A stretch of 36,596 nt of DNA from Hominimerdicola alba (GCF_900112155.1 NZ_FOKQ01000035.1:1-36596), one strand, 5' to 3'. Shown: positions 7,373 to 16,430, counted from the first letter of the stretch. Made by a program: numbers and translations. Notes: a model not told the origin generated them from the letters alone.

Positions 7373-9192
7373 TGGCTACACCCGCCGTTGTATTCAAAAT
7401 ACAATTCCTTTACAACTGGTACATCCGATCTGATACACAAAGTAACAGCAATACCAAATATGTTAAAGGTGATTTTACTGACTACCTGGAACGACCATCT
7501 GCATTTCTTCCTAAACTGCATAGTAAGGAGCAAGAATACAAAGACTTTCTTGACTATATGAAGAACGATGAAAAATCGAAAGGCGCATTTGATACTGAAC
7601 ACGATCTGCTCTCACACGAACAGCTGAACGATTATAGGTCACAGGAAATGACAGCTCGTGAAAATGGTTGTCCCAAATATAGTGGGGTAATTTCATTTAA
7701 CAATGAGTTTCTGCGTAACAATGGTATTCTTGTTGGAAGTAACATTGACTACATTAAGCTGAAAAATGTCGCACGTAACGGTATCAATAAGATGATCGAC
7801 AAGTCAGACAAGCTTTCCGCTGATAACATCAACTGGATAGGTGCGATACATGAAAACACAGATAATATCCACATACATTTTGCTATGTATCCGCTGGAAA
7901 GAACTACACGCAGGAATCACAAAGATAAAAATCAGGACTGCATAGAACAGGATGCTATCAAAACATTAAAGTCAACGATAGCAAACGGCATAATCAATCA
8001 GACACATACACCCGAGATAACACGCATTAAACGTGAGATACTTTTTCCTCAGCTGTCCGATGCTATGGGCGATGCCGAAAAGATGCTGCTTGAACTGGCA
8101 AATAAATTTCCGCCGAATATTGCAATGCAGTATGGTAATCATCGAATGAAACCTTTCCAGCGCGAGATCGACAAGTGTGTTGATAAGATAATCGGCTCGG
8201 ATCCCGAACTTAAAAAGTCATTTGACTTGTATGTATCATCGTTAGGTATGATGGATAGGCAGTATCAGGAGTTCTATGGTAACGAATCGCAGGCGTTGAC
8301 ATATTCGGAACATCAGATGGAGGACTTCTATAATCGTGCCGGAAACATTCTGCTGAAACACATTAAGGAGATGAAAAACGGTGAATATCCTGATACCGGG
8401 TCCGATGAACTTATAAAACGATTGAGCGATAAGGGTGTATCCGGGAGAGAAGAAAAAAAGGATATTGATGAACTTCGGGATTATCTGCTCAGTAATAACA
8501 AATACATCAGCAACTATAATATTGCGAACAAAGCGCTCGGTCTTATCAAAGACGATGATGACATCAAACGACTTGAAAGTGTTGCCGATATTTCTGACAC
8601 AGCTGCATTTACACTTGGTATGTACTACAAGGATAAAGACAAAAAACTATCCGAAAAATATCTGCTTATGTCGGCAAACAATAATGACCGTGATTCTCAG
8701 TATCAGCTGGGCAAACTTTATCTGGCTGACGATGATATAAAGCAAGGTGCAGAATGGATGCGGCGCTCTGCCGATAACGGTCACGCTTATGCACAATATG
8801 CTTACGGAATAATGATGCTAAAAAACGATAGTCCCGAAGAGGGGTTATATTATCTTAATAACTCATTCAAAAACGGAAACAAGATCGCGCATAAGGTGGC
8901 GCAGTCATATAAGAAAAAGCTAGAAAGAGAAGAAACAAATCAAAACACCACAAACGTTTCTACCCCAAAAACTGTAACAAACAATCGCGGTAAAAGCATA
9001 CGCAGAACAAAAAAAGCGCCGATGCTGCGTCGATCAGTAGCCGCATCGACTTATAATGCCAATATGTGCTGGTCACAGCTTAGAAGCATCATGGCTGAAT
9101 ATGATGCACATATAAAGCAACTTCAACGTGAATTCGACTATGAGAATCAGATCAGCAATGATGATTACCTCGAATACACCCCATACTATTAA
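7372..9192 (+). CDS. MobL/MobP-type relaxase with Sel1-like repeats
   Basis: A 606-residue conjugative relaxase that would nick one strand at oriT and carry it to the recipient. The metal-binding histidine triad is seen in AIHENTDNIHIHFAM, with H160, H167 and H169 (the HUH-type motif III). Tyrosines in the first 70 residues, such as Y14, Y17, Y30 and Y38, are candidate nucleophiles. After a helical middle section, residues about 410-515 contain three Sel1-like repeats (AAFTLGMYY, SQYQLGKLYLADDD, AQYAYGIMML), a helical protein-interaction solenoid. The C-terminal 100 residues are basic. Translation is coupled to the RHH gene before it, and the coupling-protein gene follows 48 bases later. Confidence 0.85.
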   Translation: MATPAVVFKIQFLYNWYIRSDTQSNSNTKYVKGDFTDYLERPSAFLPKLHSKEQEYKDFLDYMKNDEKSKGAFDTEHDLLSHEQLNDYRSQEMTARENGCPKYSGVISFNNEFLRNNGILVGSNIDYIKLKNVARNGINKMIDKSDKLSADNINWIGAIHENTDNIHIHFAMYPLERTTRRNHKDKNQDCIEQDAIKTLKSTIANGIINQTHTPEITRIKREILFPQLSDAMGDAEKMLLELANKFPPNIAMQYGNHRMKPFQREIDKCVDKIIGSDPELKKSFDLYVSSLGMMDRQYQEFYGNESQALTYSEHQMEDFYNRAGNILLKHIKEMKNGEYPDTGSDELIKRLSDKGVSGREEKKDIDELRDYLLSNNKYISNYNIANKALGLIKDDDDIKRLESVADISDTAAFTLGMYYKDKDKKLSEKYLLMSANNNDRDSQYQLGKLYLADDDIKQGAEWMRRSADNGHAYAQYAYGIMMLKNDSPEEGLYYLNNSFKNGNKIAHKVAQSYKKKLEREETNQNTTNVSTPKTVTNNRGKSIRRTKKAPMLRRSVAASTYNANMCWSQLRSIMAEYDAHIKQLQREFDYENQISNDDYLEYTPYY

Positions 9193-9240
9193 GGTGTTAT
9201 CCGAGAGGAAAGAAAAAGGAAATGGATAGGTGATGATGAA

Positions 9241-11445
9241 ATGGAAGAAAAAAACAAAGATAACAGGGGTTTGGTGAGATTATGTCAACTACTGGGCTTT
9301 TCGCTGTTTTTCTTTTTGCTGATAAATGTCGCGCTCAATTATTTTATACTTGCAACCAAAGCCGTATCTGTACTTAATGATAAGCAAGCTGTAAATAAAA
9401 TCCTGAAATTCCAAATCGAATTTCTTTACAAACAACCTAAAGGGGTTGATTTGCCGATGGTTTTACTACCCACCTTTGTAACTGCTTTCTTCATAACTTA
9501 TAAGCTCGATGTCAAATGGCACGTTACACATGATAACCAAGAGATAAAGGGTAAAGACCGATTTCTCAACAAAAAGGAACTGAAAAAAATGTTCTACTCT
9601 TTTTCTGAAAATAATATGGAGAGTGCTGAGAAAAGCGGTATAATACTTGCGTACGAAAAAGGCAAATACTATATCGACTGTGAAACGATACACAGCCTTA
9701 TCATAGGTACCACACGTTCAGGTAAAGGTCAGACCTTTGTACTGCCCATGATACGTCATATCGCTCTATCTAAATCAAAGCACAGCATGGTGCTGAACGA
9801 TCCTAAAGGTGAGCTGCTGGAGAATACTTATAAACTACTAAAAGATAACGGATATAATGTAGTGGTGCTCAATCTGCGAGATACGAAAAAATCATCTTTA
9901 TGGAATCCTTTGCAAGTAATCATCGACGAATACAAACGCTGTCGCAAAGAAAATGATGATCTATCCATTTGTATTACTATGATAGATTCTGTTGCTGACA
10001 CATTCACTCATAATGATAAATCGGATCCTATCTGGCCCAAAAGCGCAAAAGCACTCCTAATAGCCATGATACTATATCTTCTTGAAAAAGGATACGATAA
10101 CAACTGCATCGAAAATGTATCAATGTACTCAGTATATCAGATGTTTATTGACTTCGGTGCCCAAAATGAACGCCGTGAAAAACGTGAAGTCAATGCTCTC
10201 GATGAACTCTTTCAAGAACTCCAGCGCAAGGATCCTCAGAATCCTGCCGTGGCTGCTTATGCGGTATCACGATTTTCGTCTGGCGAGATGCGTTCTTCTA
10301 TTTTTTCTACTCTTGCATCCAATATCAATATTTTCGGCTCAGATCAAGGTATAGCAAAGCTCACCTCGGGCAATCAGATCAATTTCTATGAACTTGTTGA
10401 TCCCGAAAAACCTATGGCTGTATTTATGGTGGTTCCCGATGACAATCCCGCACGTTGGGTAATCAGTTCCCTGTTCGTTAATCAGTGCTATAATACACTG
10501 GTTGCGCTCTCTTCAAAGTGTGCAGGTCAGAAACTTCCGCAGCGTGTGCATTTTATCCTCGATGAATTTGGTAACATGGTCAGAATTCCTGATATGGACA
10601 GTAAGATAACAGTCGGTGCAGGACGAAATCTGCTTTTTAATATGTTTATACAGGATCTTAATCAACTTGACACCAAGTATGGTGATGCTGCCAAAACAAT
10701 ACGATCTAACTGCGGCAACATGATTTATATAAATTCTATGGACAATAATACCAATAAATACTTCTCAGAAATTCTCGGAACAACAACTATCGAATACACA
10801 ACATACAGCGGAAAACTCAGCGAATTTGTTGAACACCAAAACCTTGTTGTTGAAGGACGCGCTCTTATGACTGCAAGTGAATTGTCAACGATGCCCTTTG
10901 GTTCAGCCGTAACCAAAAGGCAAAGGATGTATCCGATAAAGACACGATTCGAACCGTTTTATAGGCTGAATATCAAGATCACTTCTCAGGAAGATATTGC
11001 AAAAGATTGTAACCTGATAGATATGCCCCTTTCTGATACTATTTTTGATATGGAATTACTATGGAAACCTCTTTTTACGCCTAAACTAAATGATCAAGGG
11101 AAAAAAATGCTTGAGAATGATGAGAACGGCTTTGCACAGCCTGTGACGAATTGGAACGATGTTCGTAAATCATTTGAAGCACGAAAAAAGGTCAAGCTTG
11201 AAAAGAATGTCCGCACTGATTTCGCAAATACCGATGTTAATGAAAGCGTTGCTCTCAATTCAACGCTGCAAGTCATCATTAAAAAGCTGGACGAACTGTC
11301 CGGCGGGCAGTTCACTAATGAATATAAAAACAATAATCTGAGCGAAGTCGAGAAAATAATAAAAATGGCTATCGGGCGCGGTAAGCTGGATATGACAGAA
11401 CGTGAAGAAATACGAAAGTACATAGATAACTCTCACAATGTGTAA
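9241..11445 (+). CDS. VirD4/TraG-type coupling protein
   Basis: A 734-residue membrane ATPase that links the relaxase-DNA complex to the secretion channel. Two N-terminal membrane segments (about residues 16-38 and 77-94) are followed by Walker A GTTRSGKG at 156-163 and Walker B ILDEFG at 439-444. It also contains the NDPKGEL and NLRDTKKSSLWNPL segments typical of T4CPs. A charged C-terminal tail of about 130 residues probably contacts the relaxosome. The start has AGGTGATG upstream. The length is normal for the family. No gene lies between it and the relaxase, and a new promoter follows its stop at 11484. Confidence 0.93.
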   Translation: MEEKNKDNRGLVRLCQLLGFSLFFFLLINVALNYFILATKAVSVLNDKQAVNKILKFQIEFLYKQPKGVDLPMVLLPTFVTAFFITYKLDVKWHVTHDNQEIKGKDRFLNKKELKKMFYSFSENNMESAEKSGIILAYEKGKYYIDCETIHSLIIGTTRSGKGQTFVLPMIRHIALSKSKHSMVLNDPKGELLENTYKLLKDNGYNVVVLNLRDTKKSSLWNPLQVIIDEYKRCRKENDDLSICITMIDSVADTFTHNDKSDPIWPKSAKALLIAMILYLLEKGYDNNCIENVSMYSVYQMFIDFGAQNERREKREVNALDELFQELQRKDPQNPAVAAYAVSRFSSGEMRSSIFSTLASNINIFGSDQGIAKLTSGNQINFYELVDPEKPMAVFMVVPDDNPARWVISSLFVNQCYNTLVALSSKCAGQKLPQRVHFILDEFGNMVRIPDMDSKITVGAGRNLLFNMFIQDLNQLDTKYGDAAKTIRSNCGNMIYINSMDNNTNKYFSEILGTTTIEYTTYSGKLSEFVEHQNLVVEGRALMTASELSTMPFGSAVTKRQRMYPIKTRFEPFYRLNIKITSQEDIAKDCNLIDMPLSDTIFDMELLWKPLFTPKLNDQGKKMLENDENGFAQPVTNWNDVRKSFEARKKVKLEKNVRTDFANTDVNESVALNSTLQVIIKKLDELSGGQFTNEYKNNNLSEVEKIIKMAIGRGKLDMTEREEIRKYIDNSHNV

Positions 11446-11483
11446 TCAATTAATGAATTATCTAACTTTTCTTGTAAAAGAGG

Positions 11484-11512
11484 TTGACAAACACTCCTGT
11501 TTCGGATATACT
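11484..11512 (+). promoter_or_regulatory. Promoter of the small RHH gene pair
   Basis: TTGACA (11484-11489), 17-bp spacer, TATACT (11507-11512). It lies 39 bases after the coupling-protein stop and reads into the 11535 gene. Confidence 0.8.
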
Positions 11513-11534
11513 ATAATCATAAAGAGGTGATACA

Positions 11535-11720
11535 ATGGCTGTTTCAGAAGCTCATCAGAAAGCCAATATCAAATGGGGCAAAGAGAACTTAACTAATCTA
11601 GCAGTCAGACTTCGCAAAGAAAAGGCTGCTAAGTTTAAAGAACTTGCGTACAAAAACAATACAACACCAAACGCTCTATTCAAAGAATTCGTAGATAAAT
11701 ATATTGAGGACAACTCTTGA
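11535..11720 (+). CDS. Small RHH (Arc-type) regulator, paralogue 1
   Basis: A 61-residue protein made almost entirely of an RHH fold: LAVRLRKEKAAKFKELAYKN (strand plus first helix), then TTPNALFKEFVDKYIED (second helix). The Shine-Dalgarno AAAGAGGTGAT is well placed. It is a clear paralogue of the protein encoded next at 11750; both share SEAHQKAN/TEAQKKAN, KW, VRLRKEKA/VNVRKEKA and the DKYIE ending. Tandem Arc-like genes before a replication gene usually act as copy-number or transfer repressors. Here a perfect inverted repeat lies in the promoter just after the second copy, which is a plausible target. Confidence 0.82.
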   Translation: MAVSEAHQKANIKWGKENLTNLAVRLRKEKAAKFKELAYKNNTTPNALFKEFVDKYIEDNS

Positions 11721-11749
11721 CATACACAACCGATTATGGAGGTGATAGA

Positions 11750-11944
11750 ATGGCATTGACAGAAGCTCAAAAAAAGGCAAATGCAAAATGGAATAAGGCA
11801 AATATGAAACAGATTGCAGTAAATGTACGAAAAGAAAAAGCGGAGATGTTTCAGGAACTTGCAAGACAAAACGGTACAAATCCCTCTGCGATCTTTCGGG
11901 AAGTTATCGATAAATACATAGAAGAACATAATAATAATACTTGA
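11750..11944 (+). CDS. Small RHH (Arc-type) regulator, paralogue 2
   Basis: A 64-residue protein and duplicate of its upstream neighbour: MALTEAQKKANAKWNKAN, then IAVNVRKEKAEMFQELAR, then PSAIFREVIDKYIEEHN. The start at 11750 is chosen because GGAGGTGAT lies 4-12 bases upstream; the longer frame from 11717 begins at the previous gene's stop without a site. A TTGACATACACAA sequence at 11717 matches the left half of the operator-promoter found after this gene (TTGACATACACTAT at 11941). Both paralogues may therefore bind related half-sites. Its stop overlaps the -35 of the next promoter. Confidence 0.82.
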   Translation: MALTEAQKKANAKWNKANMKQIAVNVRKEKAEMFQELARQNGTNPSAIFREVIDKYIEEHNNNT

Positions 11945-11969
11945 CATACACTATGGAATAGTGTATAAT
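11941..11969 (+). promoter_or_regulatory. Consensus promoter with embedded operator, driving the Rep-like gene
   Basis: TTGACA (11941-11946), exactly 17 bp, TATAAT (11964-11969): a full consensus promoter. The spacer is filled by a perfect inverted repeat TACACTAT-GGA-ATAGTGTA (11947-11965), which reaches the first bases of the -10. A repressor bound there would block RNA polymerase. The adjacent RHH paralogues are the obvious candidate repressors, by inference. Confidence 0.88.
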
Positions 11970-11971
11970 AT

Positions 11972-12006
11972 AAAGCAGACAGATCTAAACTGTCTGCTTT
12001 TTTATT
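11972..12006 (+). terminator. Terminator-like hairpin at the expected transcript start
   Basis: Perfect stem AAAGCAGACAG (11972-11982) / CTGTCTGCTTT (11990-12000), 7-nt loop, then a T-rich run (TTTTTTATTTTATT). It would terminate transcripts coming from the RHH genes. The promoter just upstream would start RNA at about 11976, inside the left arm. The same hairpin would then be the 5' end of the Rep mRNA, either protecting it or attenuating it. Confidence 0.75.
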
Positions 12007-12026
12007 TTATTAGATCGAGGTGTAAA

Positions 12027-12791
12027 ATGAAAATACCAAATAAACTGCTGGAGCTGTCCCGTAACGAACTAATGGTAGCCTGCCGCCTGTACAGCATCGT
12101 TAACCGTCACACCAAGCTGACAACCAACGGATATGCAGTCTGCATCAAGCAGGAAACGATAGCAGCAAGCTGTGGACTGTCTGTAGCAACCGTTAAGCGT
12201 GTTTTAAAGGCTTTGTCTGAAAAGGGTATCATTACTCACCAATATCGTCAGACACGCGCTAACGGCTGTCTGGGTGCGACTCACTACGATCTGCAAGCCT
12301 TTTCTTTCCTCTCGGATTATTTTTATATGCCTAACGATGTTTTTAAGCTGGGTCTGTCGCAGAAGATGTTCTATGCGTATGCGCTTTTCTGTAAGTTGGC
12401 TGACAGCAATAAAAGATCCTTCTTCCATAGCTACAACGACCTTGCCGAGATGATGCAGCTTAAACGCAGTGAAGTCATAGAGCTTGTCGGTGCGCTTATA
12501 AAAACAAGGCTAGTATTCCGCACAAGGCGCAGAACAAAGGCAGGCGATCACACAGATAATTTGTACTTCATTGTATTGAGAGTCAAGGGGCGAATAAAGA
12601 AAAAATGGGCAAAAGAAATGAGAGCCCCTAGGACAAGGCTCTCAAATCAAAACGTGATTAAAAAAACAATTTCAAATCCACCAGCAAACCCACCAGAAGA
12701 TCTTGCAAATATAATATCACAAAAAAATAATTTTGTCAAGGCTTATGGAAAAAAATGCTGCAATTATTTTTACGATGAGGGTGGGGGCTGA
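12027..12791 (+). CDS. Double winged-helix protein, probable replication initiator or replisome organiser-like
   Basis: A 254-residue protein with two apparent winged-helix domains. The first, about residues 8-80, contains IKQETIAASCGLSVATVKRVLKAL (HTH) and EKGIITHQYRQ (wing). The second, about 125-185, contains SYNDLAEMMQLKRSEVIELVGALI and RTRRRT. A basic tail follows (KGRIKKKWAK). Paired winged helices are typical of plasmid Rep proteins and phage replisome organisers, and the position after small RHH repressors and before topoisomerase III fits. A plain transcription regulator is the alternative. The start at 12027 has CGAGGTG upstream; the longer frame from 11961 overlaps promoter and terminator. 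A GAGAGCC/GGCTCTC inverted repeat lies inside the gene at 12620-12643. Confidence 0.65.
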   Translation: MKIPNKLLELSRNELMVACRLYSIVNRHTKLTTNGYAVCIKQETIAASCGLSVATVKRVLKALSEKGIITHQYRQTRANGCLGATHYDLQAFSFLSDYFYMPNDVFKLGLSQKMFYAYALFCKLADSNKRSFFHSYNDLAEMMQLKRSEVIELVGALIKTRLVFRTRRRTKAGDHTDNLYFIVLRVKGRIKKKWAKEMRAPRTRLSNQNVIKKTISNPPANPPEDLANIISQKNNFVKAYGKKCCNYFYDEGGG

Positions 12792-12922
12792 TTTGAGCTG
12801 TCATTATCAGTACCCACTTTGTATTATCCTAGAGAAAGAAAAAATATATTTAGTTTATAAAACTATGTATATTATCGTAGAATATAAAGCAGCGTATTAT
12901 TGTGAGGAAAAGGTGTGTTACT

Positions 12923-13432
12923 ATGAAGAAAATAACAGCTCGTGATTATCTGAGAATAATGCGTGAGAATTACGGAACGATCAATTACTGCGCAGAAACC
13001 TGTGGATTCAAGGCAAGTGACTTAGGGAATATTGAAGCCGGGGTTGAGAACGATATCCGCGTGATAGCGAACACGTTCTTTCTTTTCTCCCGGAGATTTG
13101 GATTGAACTACTATGAGCTCATGATGATGGAAGCTAAGTTTCAGTTAGGTGATGAACCACCCAAAACTAAACCTAAAGCAAATGTATCCTTTGCGGAACT
13201 GCTAAAGAAAACACGAACACAGGCGGGTATATCACAAGCCAAGCTTGCTGATACTATATGCTGCACTAAGTTCACTGTGTACACATGGGAATGCGGTGAC
13301 AACATACCTGATCTAGAAATGCTTGAACGAATCTGCTATGCATTGAAAGTTCCAGCCGATTTTTTCGATGCAGTATACAAAGCTGAACGATTTCAGCCGA
13401 GAACTCCAAGAGAAAGGAAAAAGAAAACATGA
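12923..13432 (+). CDS. XRE-family helix-turn-helix regulator
   Basis: A 169-residue protein. The C-terminal domain (about residues 85-155) is a classic XRE/Cro HTH: FAELLKKTRTQAGISQAKLAD, then CTKFTVYTWECGDNIPDLEMLERICYAL. The N-terminal part looks like a degenerate second HTH (ITARDYLRIMRENYG, then FKASDLGNIEAGVENDI). The start at 12923 follows AAGGTG by seven bases. The last bases overlap the topB start (ATGA), so the two are co-translated. It could regulate its own operon; no clear operator is visible in the 130-bp AT-rich gap upstream. An exact TTCTTTTCTCCCGGA copy is embedded at 13080-13094. Confidence 0.8.
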   Translation: MKKITARDYLRIMRENYGTINYCAETCGFKASDLGNIEAGVENDIRVIANTFFLFSRRFGLNYYELMMMEAKFQLGDEPPKTKPKANVSFAELLKKTRTQAGISQAKLADTICCTKFTVYTWECGDNIPDLEMLERICYALKVPADFFDAVYKAERFQPRTPRERKKKT

Positions 13433-15609
13433 AAAAGCTTATAATATGCGAAAAACCAAGTTTAGCAAAGAACGTCCGTGATGCGATAGCACATCGTGAG
13501 AATGTTCAGCGTGTAGGCAACAAGGACTTGTATTACTACGAAAGCAGCAGCTATGTTATTACGTTCTGCTTCGGACATCTTCTTACTCTCGGGGAGCCTG
13601 AAAAATACATTCCGGAGGGAGAAACTGCTGTCCTTCCGATAATACCCGCGAATTTCAGGCTGTTCCCGAATGACAAGGACTGTGCAAGGCAGTACTCGCT
13701 TATCAAGAAGCTGATGGATATTCCTGAGATCGACGGTATCATACACTGCGGTGATGCGGACCGTGAGGGTGAGATCATCGTGCGTAACGTCCTCCGCGTC
13801 GCTAGGAACACAAAGCCTGTGTATCGTCTGTGGCTGCCGGAACAGACCGAAAGCACGATACTGAAAGCCCTTAGCTCACTGGAAAATGACAACAAATACG
13901 ATGATCTGGCTAACGCTGGATATGCGAGAACATTTGTCGATTGGCTGTTCGGCTATAATCTTTCCCGTTATCTGATGCAGAAAGCTAATGTCCGTAAAGG
14001 CTGGGGCGTTGGTCGAGTAATTATCCCGATAGTCGATACCGTGTATCAGCGCGAACTTGAAATACGCAACTTCGTTTCGACACCGTATTTTCAGCTTCAT
14101 GGTGAAACGGAAAAGGACGGCATAAAGGTCACTGTCACCGATAAGGAAAAATACGATACTCAGGAACAGGCACAGCTGCGGCTTACAGAACTGTCATCGG
14201 GTGTATATCGGGTCGGCAGCATCGATACGAAAAAAGCTGTTGTCACTCCGCCAAAGATGTTCTCACTAGATACGCTGCAAGGTAAGCTATCAAAGGACCT
14301 GGGTATGACACTCGACAAGTCGATGCCCATTATCCAGTCGTTATACGACAAGAAATTTATTACATATCCCCGCGCTGATACTGAGTATTTCGCAGATGAA
14401 GAAAAAGCAGATGTATTCGCTGTTGCTGACAAGATGAATGCTGTATATTCCCTCGATCTTGAACACAAGGACAGCAAAAAGATCTTTGACAGCAGCAAGG
14501 TGGAAAGTCACTCGGCTATCAGACCTACGCTTAACTTTCCGACAAGTGAAAGCGGTCTGTCCGATGATGAACAGAAGGTCTATAACACGATAGTCAAGCG
14601 TTTCTGCGCGGTATTTGCTCCGCCTTGTACCGTCAACAGGACCGTGATAGTTTTCACCGATGGTACTCATGAATTCAAGATAAAGGGTGATACTCCCCTT
14701 ACTCCCGGTTTCCGTCGATATGAACCGCCTAAGAAAACCGATGATAATGATGAAGATAACAAAACGCTCCCTTCTTTTTCTCCCGGAGAACTTGTATCAT
14801 TCTCTTGGGTCATCGACAATAAGATGACAAAGGCTCCTCCGCGTTATACCATTGATTCCCTTAATGCGTACCTTAAAGCACCTTTTGCTAAATCATCATC
14901 TGCCCAGGATAACGATGACTCCCCTGCCGATGACAGCGAACTGTATGAAGCTGTAAAAAAGGGCATGGAGATTGGCACTGTAGCAACCAGAACGGGACTT
15001 ATAACCAAATGCGTAAAGACCTACAAATACCTCGATATAAAGCAGGGAAAGTATTACTGCACCGAAAAAGGTGAAGCTTTCATTGGATATCTTCATCAGC
15101 TGAATATAGACCTTTTCACAGAAAGAAACATCGAATTCAATATGATGATAAAATCGGTCGAACTTGGAAAAGAAACAATGCAGCACTCAATAGATAAAAC
15201 TGCCGATGAGATACGCAGGATAATCGCACAGGACGTTACTGTTAGTTCCGCACAGAAATTTACAGACAGCAACAGTTTAGGAAAATGTCCTTTCTGCGGC
15301 AGTGATATACTTGACGGTACTAAAAACTTTTACTGCTCGGCATACAAAAACGGGTGCAAATTCGTAATTTTCAAGAACACATACTGTCATTTCTCATTTG
15401 TTAAGGACGGTAAGGAAATTAATTATTCAAAGCCAATGTCACTGACGAAATCCAACTGCAAGGCTCTTCTAAGCAGCGGCAGCACCACGGTCAGCATCGA
15501 GGAGAAGAACGGCAAGGGCAAGTACAAGATCGGTGTTACTTTCAAGCCTGATAATAAGCATGAGTTTGTCGGTATAGAGCGTATCCGGGAGAAGAAGAAA
15601 GAGGGTTGA
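13429..15609 (+). CDS. topB: DNA topoisomerase III (type IA)
   Basis: A 726-residue type IA topoisomerase. The Toprim domain starts MKKLIICEKPSLAKNV and carries the acidic triad in GDADREGE (D109, D111, E113). The active-site tyrosine is Y313 in ITYPRADTEYF. A C-terminal zinc-ribbon-like segment has CPFCG and later CSAYKNGCKF (about residues 620-645). Length and order match plasmid- and ICE-borne TopB, which decatenates or relaxes DNA during element replication and transfer. The start overlaps the XRE gene stop. Two copies of the dispersed TTCTTTTCTCCCGGA-like motif lie in it (14772, forward; 15584, reverse). Confidence 0.95.
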   Translation: MKKLIICEKPSLAKNVRDAIAHRENVQRVGNKDLYYYESSSYVITFCFGHLLTLGEPEKYIPEGETAVLPIIPANFRLFPNDKDCARQYSLIKKLMDIPEIDGIIHCGDADREGEIIVRNVLRVARNTKPVYRLWLPEQTESTILKALSSLENDNKYDDLANAGYARTFVDWLFGYNLSRYLMQKANVRKGWGVGRVIIPIVDTVYQRELEIRNFVSTPYFQLHGETEKDGIKVTVTDKEKYDTQEQAQLRLTELSSGVYRVGSIDTKKAVVTPPKMFSLDTLQGKLSKDLGMTLDKSMPIIQSLYDKKFITYPRADTEYFADEEKADVFAVADKMNAVYSLDLEHKDSKKIFDSSKVESHSAIRPTLNFPTSESGLSDDEQKVYNTIVKRFCAVFAPPCTVNRTVIVFTDGTHEFKIKGDTPLTPGFRRYEPPKKTDDNDEDNKTLPSFSPGELVSFSWVIDNKMTKAPPRYTIDSLNAYLKAPFAKSSSAQDNDDSPADDSELYEAVKKGMEIGTVATRTGLITKCVKTYKYLDIKQGKYYCTEKGEAFIGYLHQLNIDLFTERNIEFNMMIKSVELGKETMQHSIDKTADEIRRIIAQDVTVSSAQKFTDSNSLGKCPFCGSDILDGTKNFYCSAYKNGCKFVIFKNTYCHFSFVKDGKEINYSKPMSLTKSNCKALLSSGSTTVSIEEKNGKGKYKIGVTFKPDNKHEFVGIERIREKKKEG

Positions 15610-15667
15610 TGTTTTAGATTAAGCGATGTCTATCTACCCTGCATTTATATCAGCATCTTAAGAAAGA

Positions 15668-15692
15668 TTGCGAAAAATCTGTATTTTCGCAA
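15668..15692. other. Perfect inverted repeat after topB
   Basis: TTGCGAAAA (15668-15676) / TTTTCGCAA (15684-15692) with a 7-nt loop. There is no T-run, so it is not a standard terminator. It ends eight bases before the -35 box of the next promoter and could be an operator. Confidence 0.6.
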
Positions 15693-15700
15693 ACAGGCTA

Positions 15701-15758
15701 TTGACATCGCACACTTTTTATGCTATGATAACCAAAGGTCAAGGAATGAGCCTTGACC
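15701..15758 (+). promoter_or_regulatory. Promoter followed by a 5'-terminal hairpin
   Basis: TTGACA (15701-15706), 17 bp, TATGAT (15724-15729). The expected start is near 15736. A perfect 8-bp stem GGTCAAGG / CCTTGACC (15737-15744 / 15751-15758) begins right there, so the RNA would start with a hairpin. No U-run follows it. Confidence 0.78.
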
Positions 15759-15791
15759 AAAACTTAAAACCTTGAAAGGACGGTTTTTATT

Positions 15792-16292
15792 ATGAATACA
15801 GTGACAGCAAACTATTTGTACAACCTTATTTTTAACAACACAAAGTATGAGGGTGACGGTCACTTCCTCGGCAACAAGGCTTTTATTTCAAAAAATAATA
15901 AACTTGTGCAGATCGAGTTCTTAAAGGGCAACAAGATAGGAAACTTTAAGGAAGGTCTGAGAGATATTACTATCAAAATCAAACTCAAATCCATGTCAGC
16001 AAATGGCGAGGAAATCGAAACCTGCATGAGTTTTTATGATGAAACAAATAAACTGTTTCTTGCTGATTTTAACGGTTTTGTTGGCGTTGATCCGACAAAG
16101 GCTTATGATTGCATAGATGAAACTTTCTGTTTTGTAGGTGATATAAACATGATTGCTAAATATGAGGACTTCCTCACAAATCTGCTTAAACCCAATGAAG
16201 TTAAGCCACTAAGGGCTAGGTCTGCCCTCCGCTATTTCTTGCGTTGCATGGGCAAAAACATATCATCTTTCCTAGACTTTATATTCGAGTGA
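15792..16292 (+). CDS. Hypothetical protein
   Basis: A 166-residue soluble protein, not recognised. It begins MNTVTANYLYNLIFNN and is beta-rich in the middle, with a helical C-terminus (ALRYFLRCMGKNISSFLDFIFE). No signal peptide or membrane segment is seen. It has its own strong promoter with a 5' hairpin, a GAAAGGA ribosome site and its own terminator at 16314, so it is a monocistronic, probably well-expressed gene. Its position after the topB operon suggests a housekeeping role for the element, but nothing in the sequence defines it. Confidence 0.75.
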   Translation: MNTVTANYLYNLIFNNTKYEGDGHFLGNKAFISKNNKLVQIEFLKGNKIGNFKEGLRDITIKIKLKSMSANGEEIETCMSFYDETNKLFLADFNGFVGVDPTKAYDCIDETFCFVGDINMIAKYEDFLTNLLKPNEVKPLRARSALRYFLRCMGKNISSFLDFIFE

Positions 16293-16313
16293 AAACATAG
16301 TAGAATAAGTTGT

Positions 16314-16353
16314 AAACACGTTCATTTGAAACAAAATGAGCGTGTTTTGTTTT
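16314..16353 (+). terminator. Terminator of the 15792 gene
   Basis: Stem AAACACG-TTCATTT / AAATGAG-CGTGTTT (one wobble) with a short loop, followed by TGTTTT. Confidence 0.75.
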
Positions 16354-16430
16354 ACATAACCGCCTTTCGAGTGAAGCAGAAAGGACGAATTTATCAAAGG
16401 GAGGTAAAGTAACCGGTTATACGCTTACAG

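Noticed and set aside
12620-12643. GAGAGCC/GGCTCTC hairpin as terminator
   Set aside because: It lies inside the Rep-like coding region without a T-run; left as a minor note.
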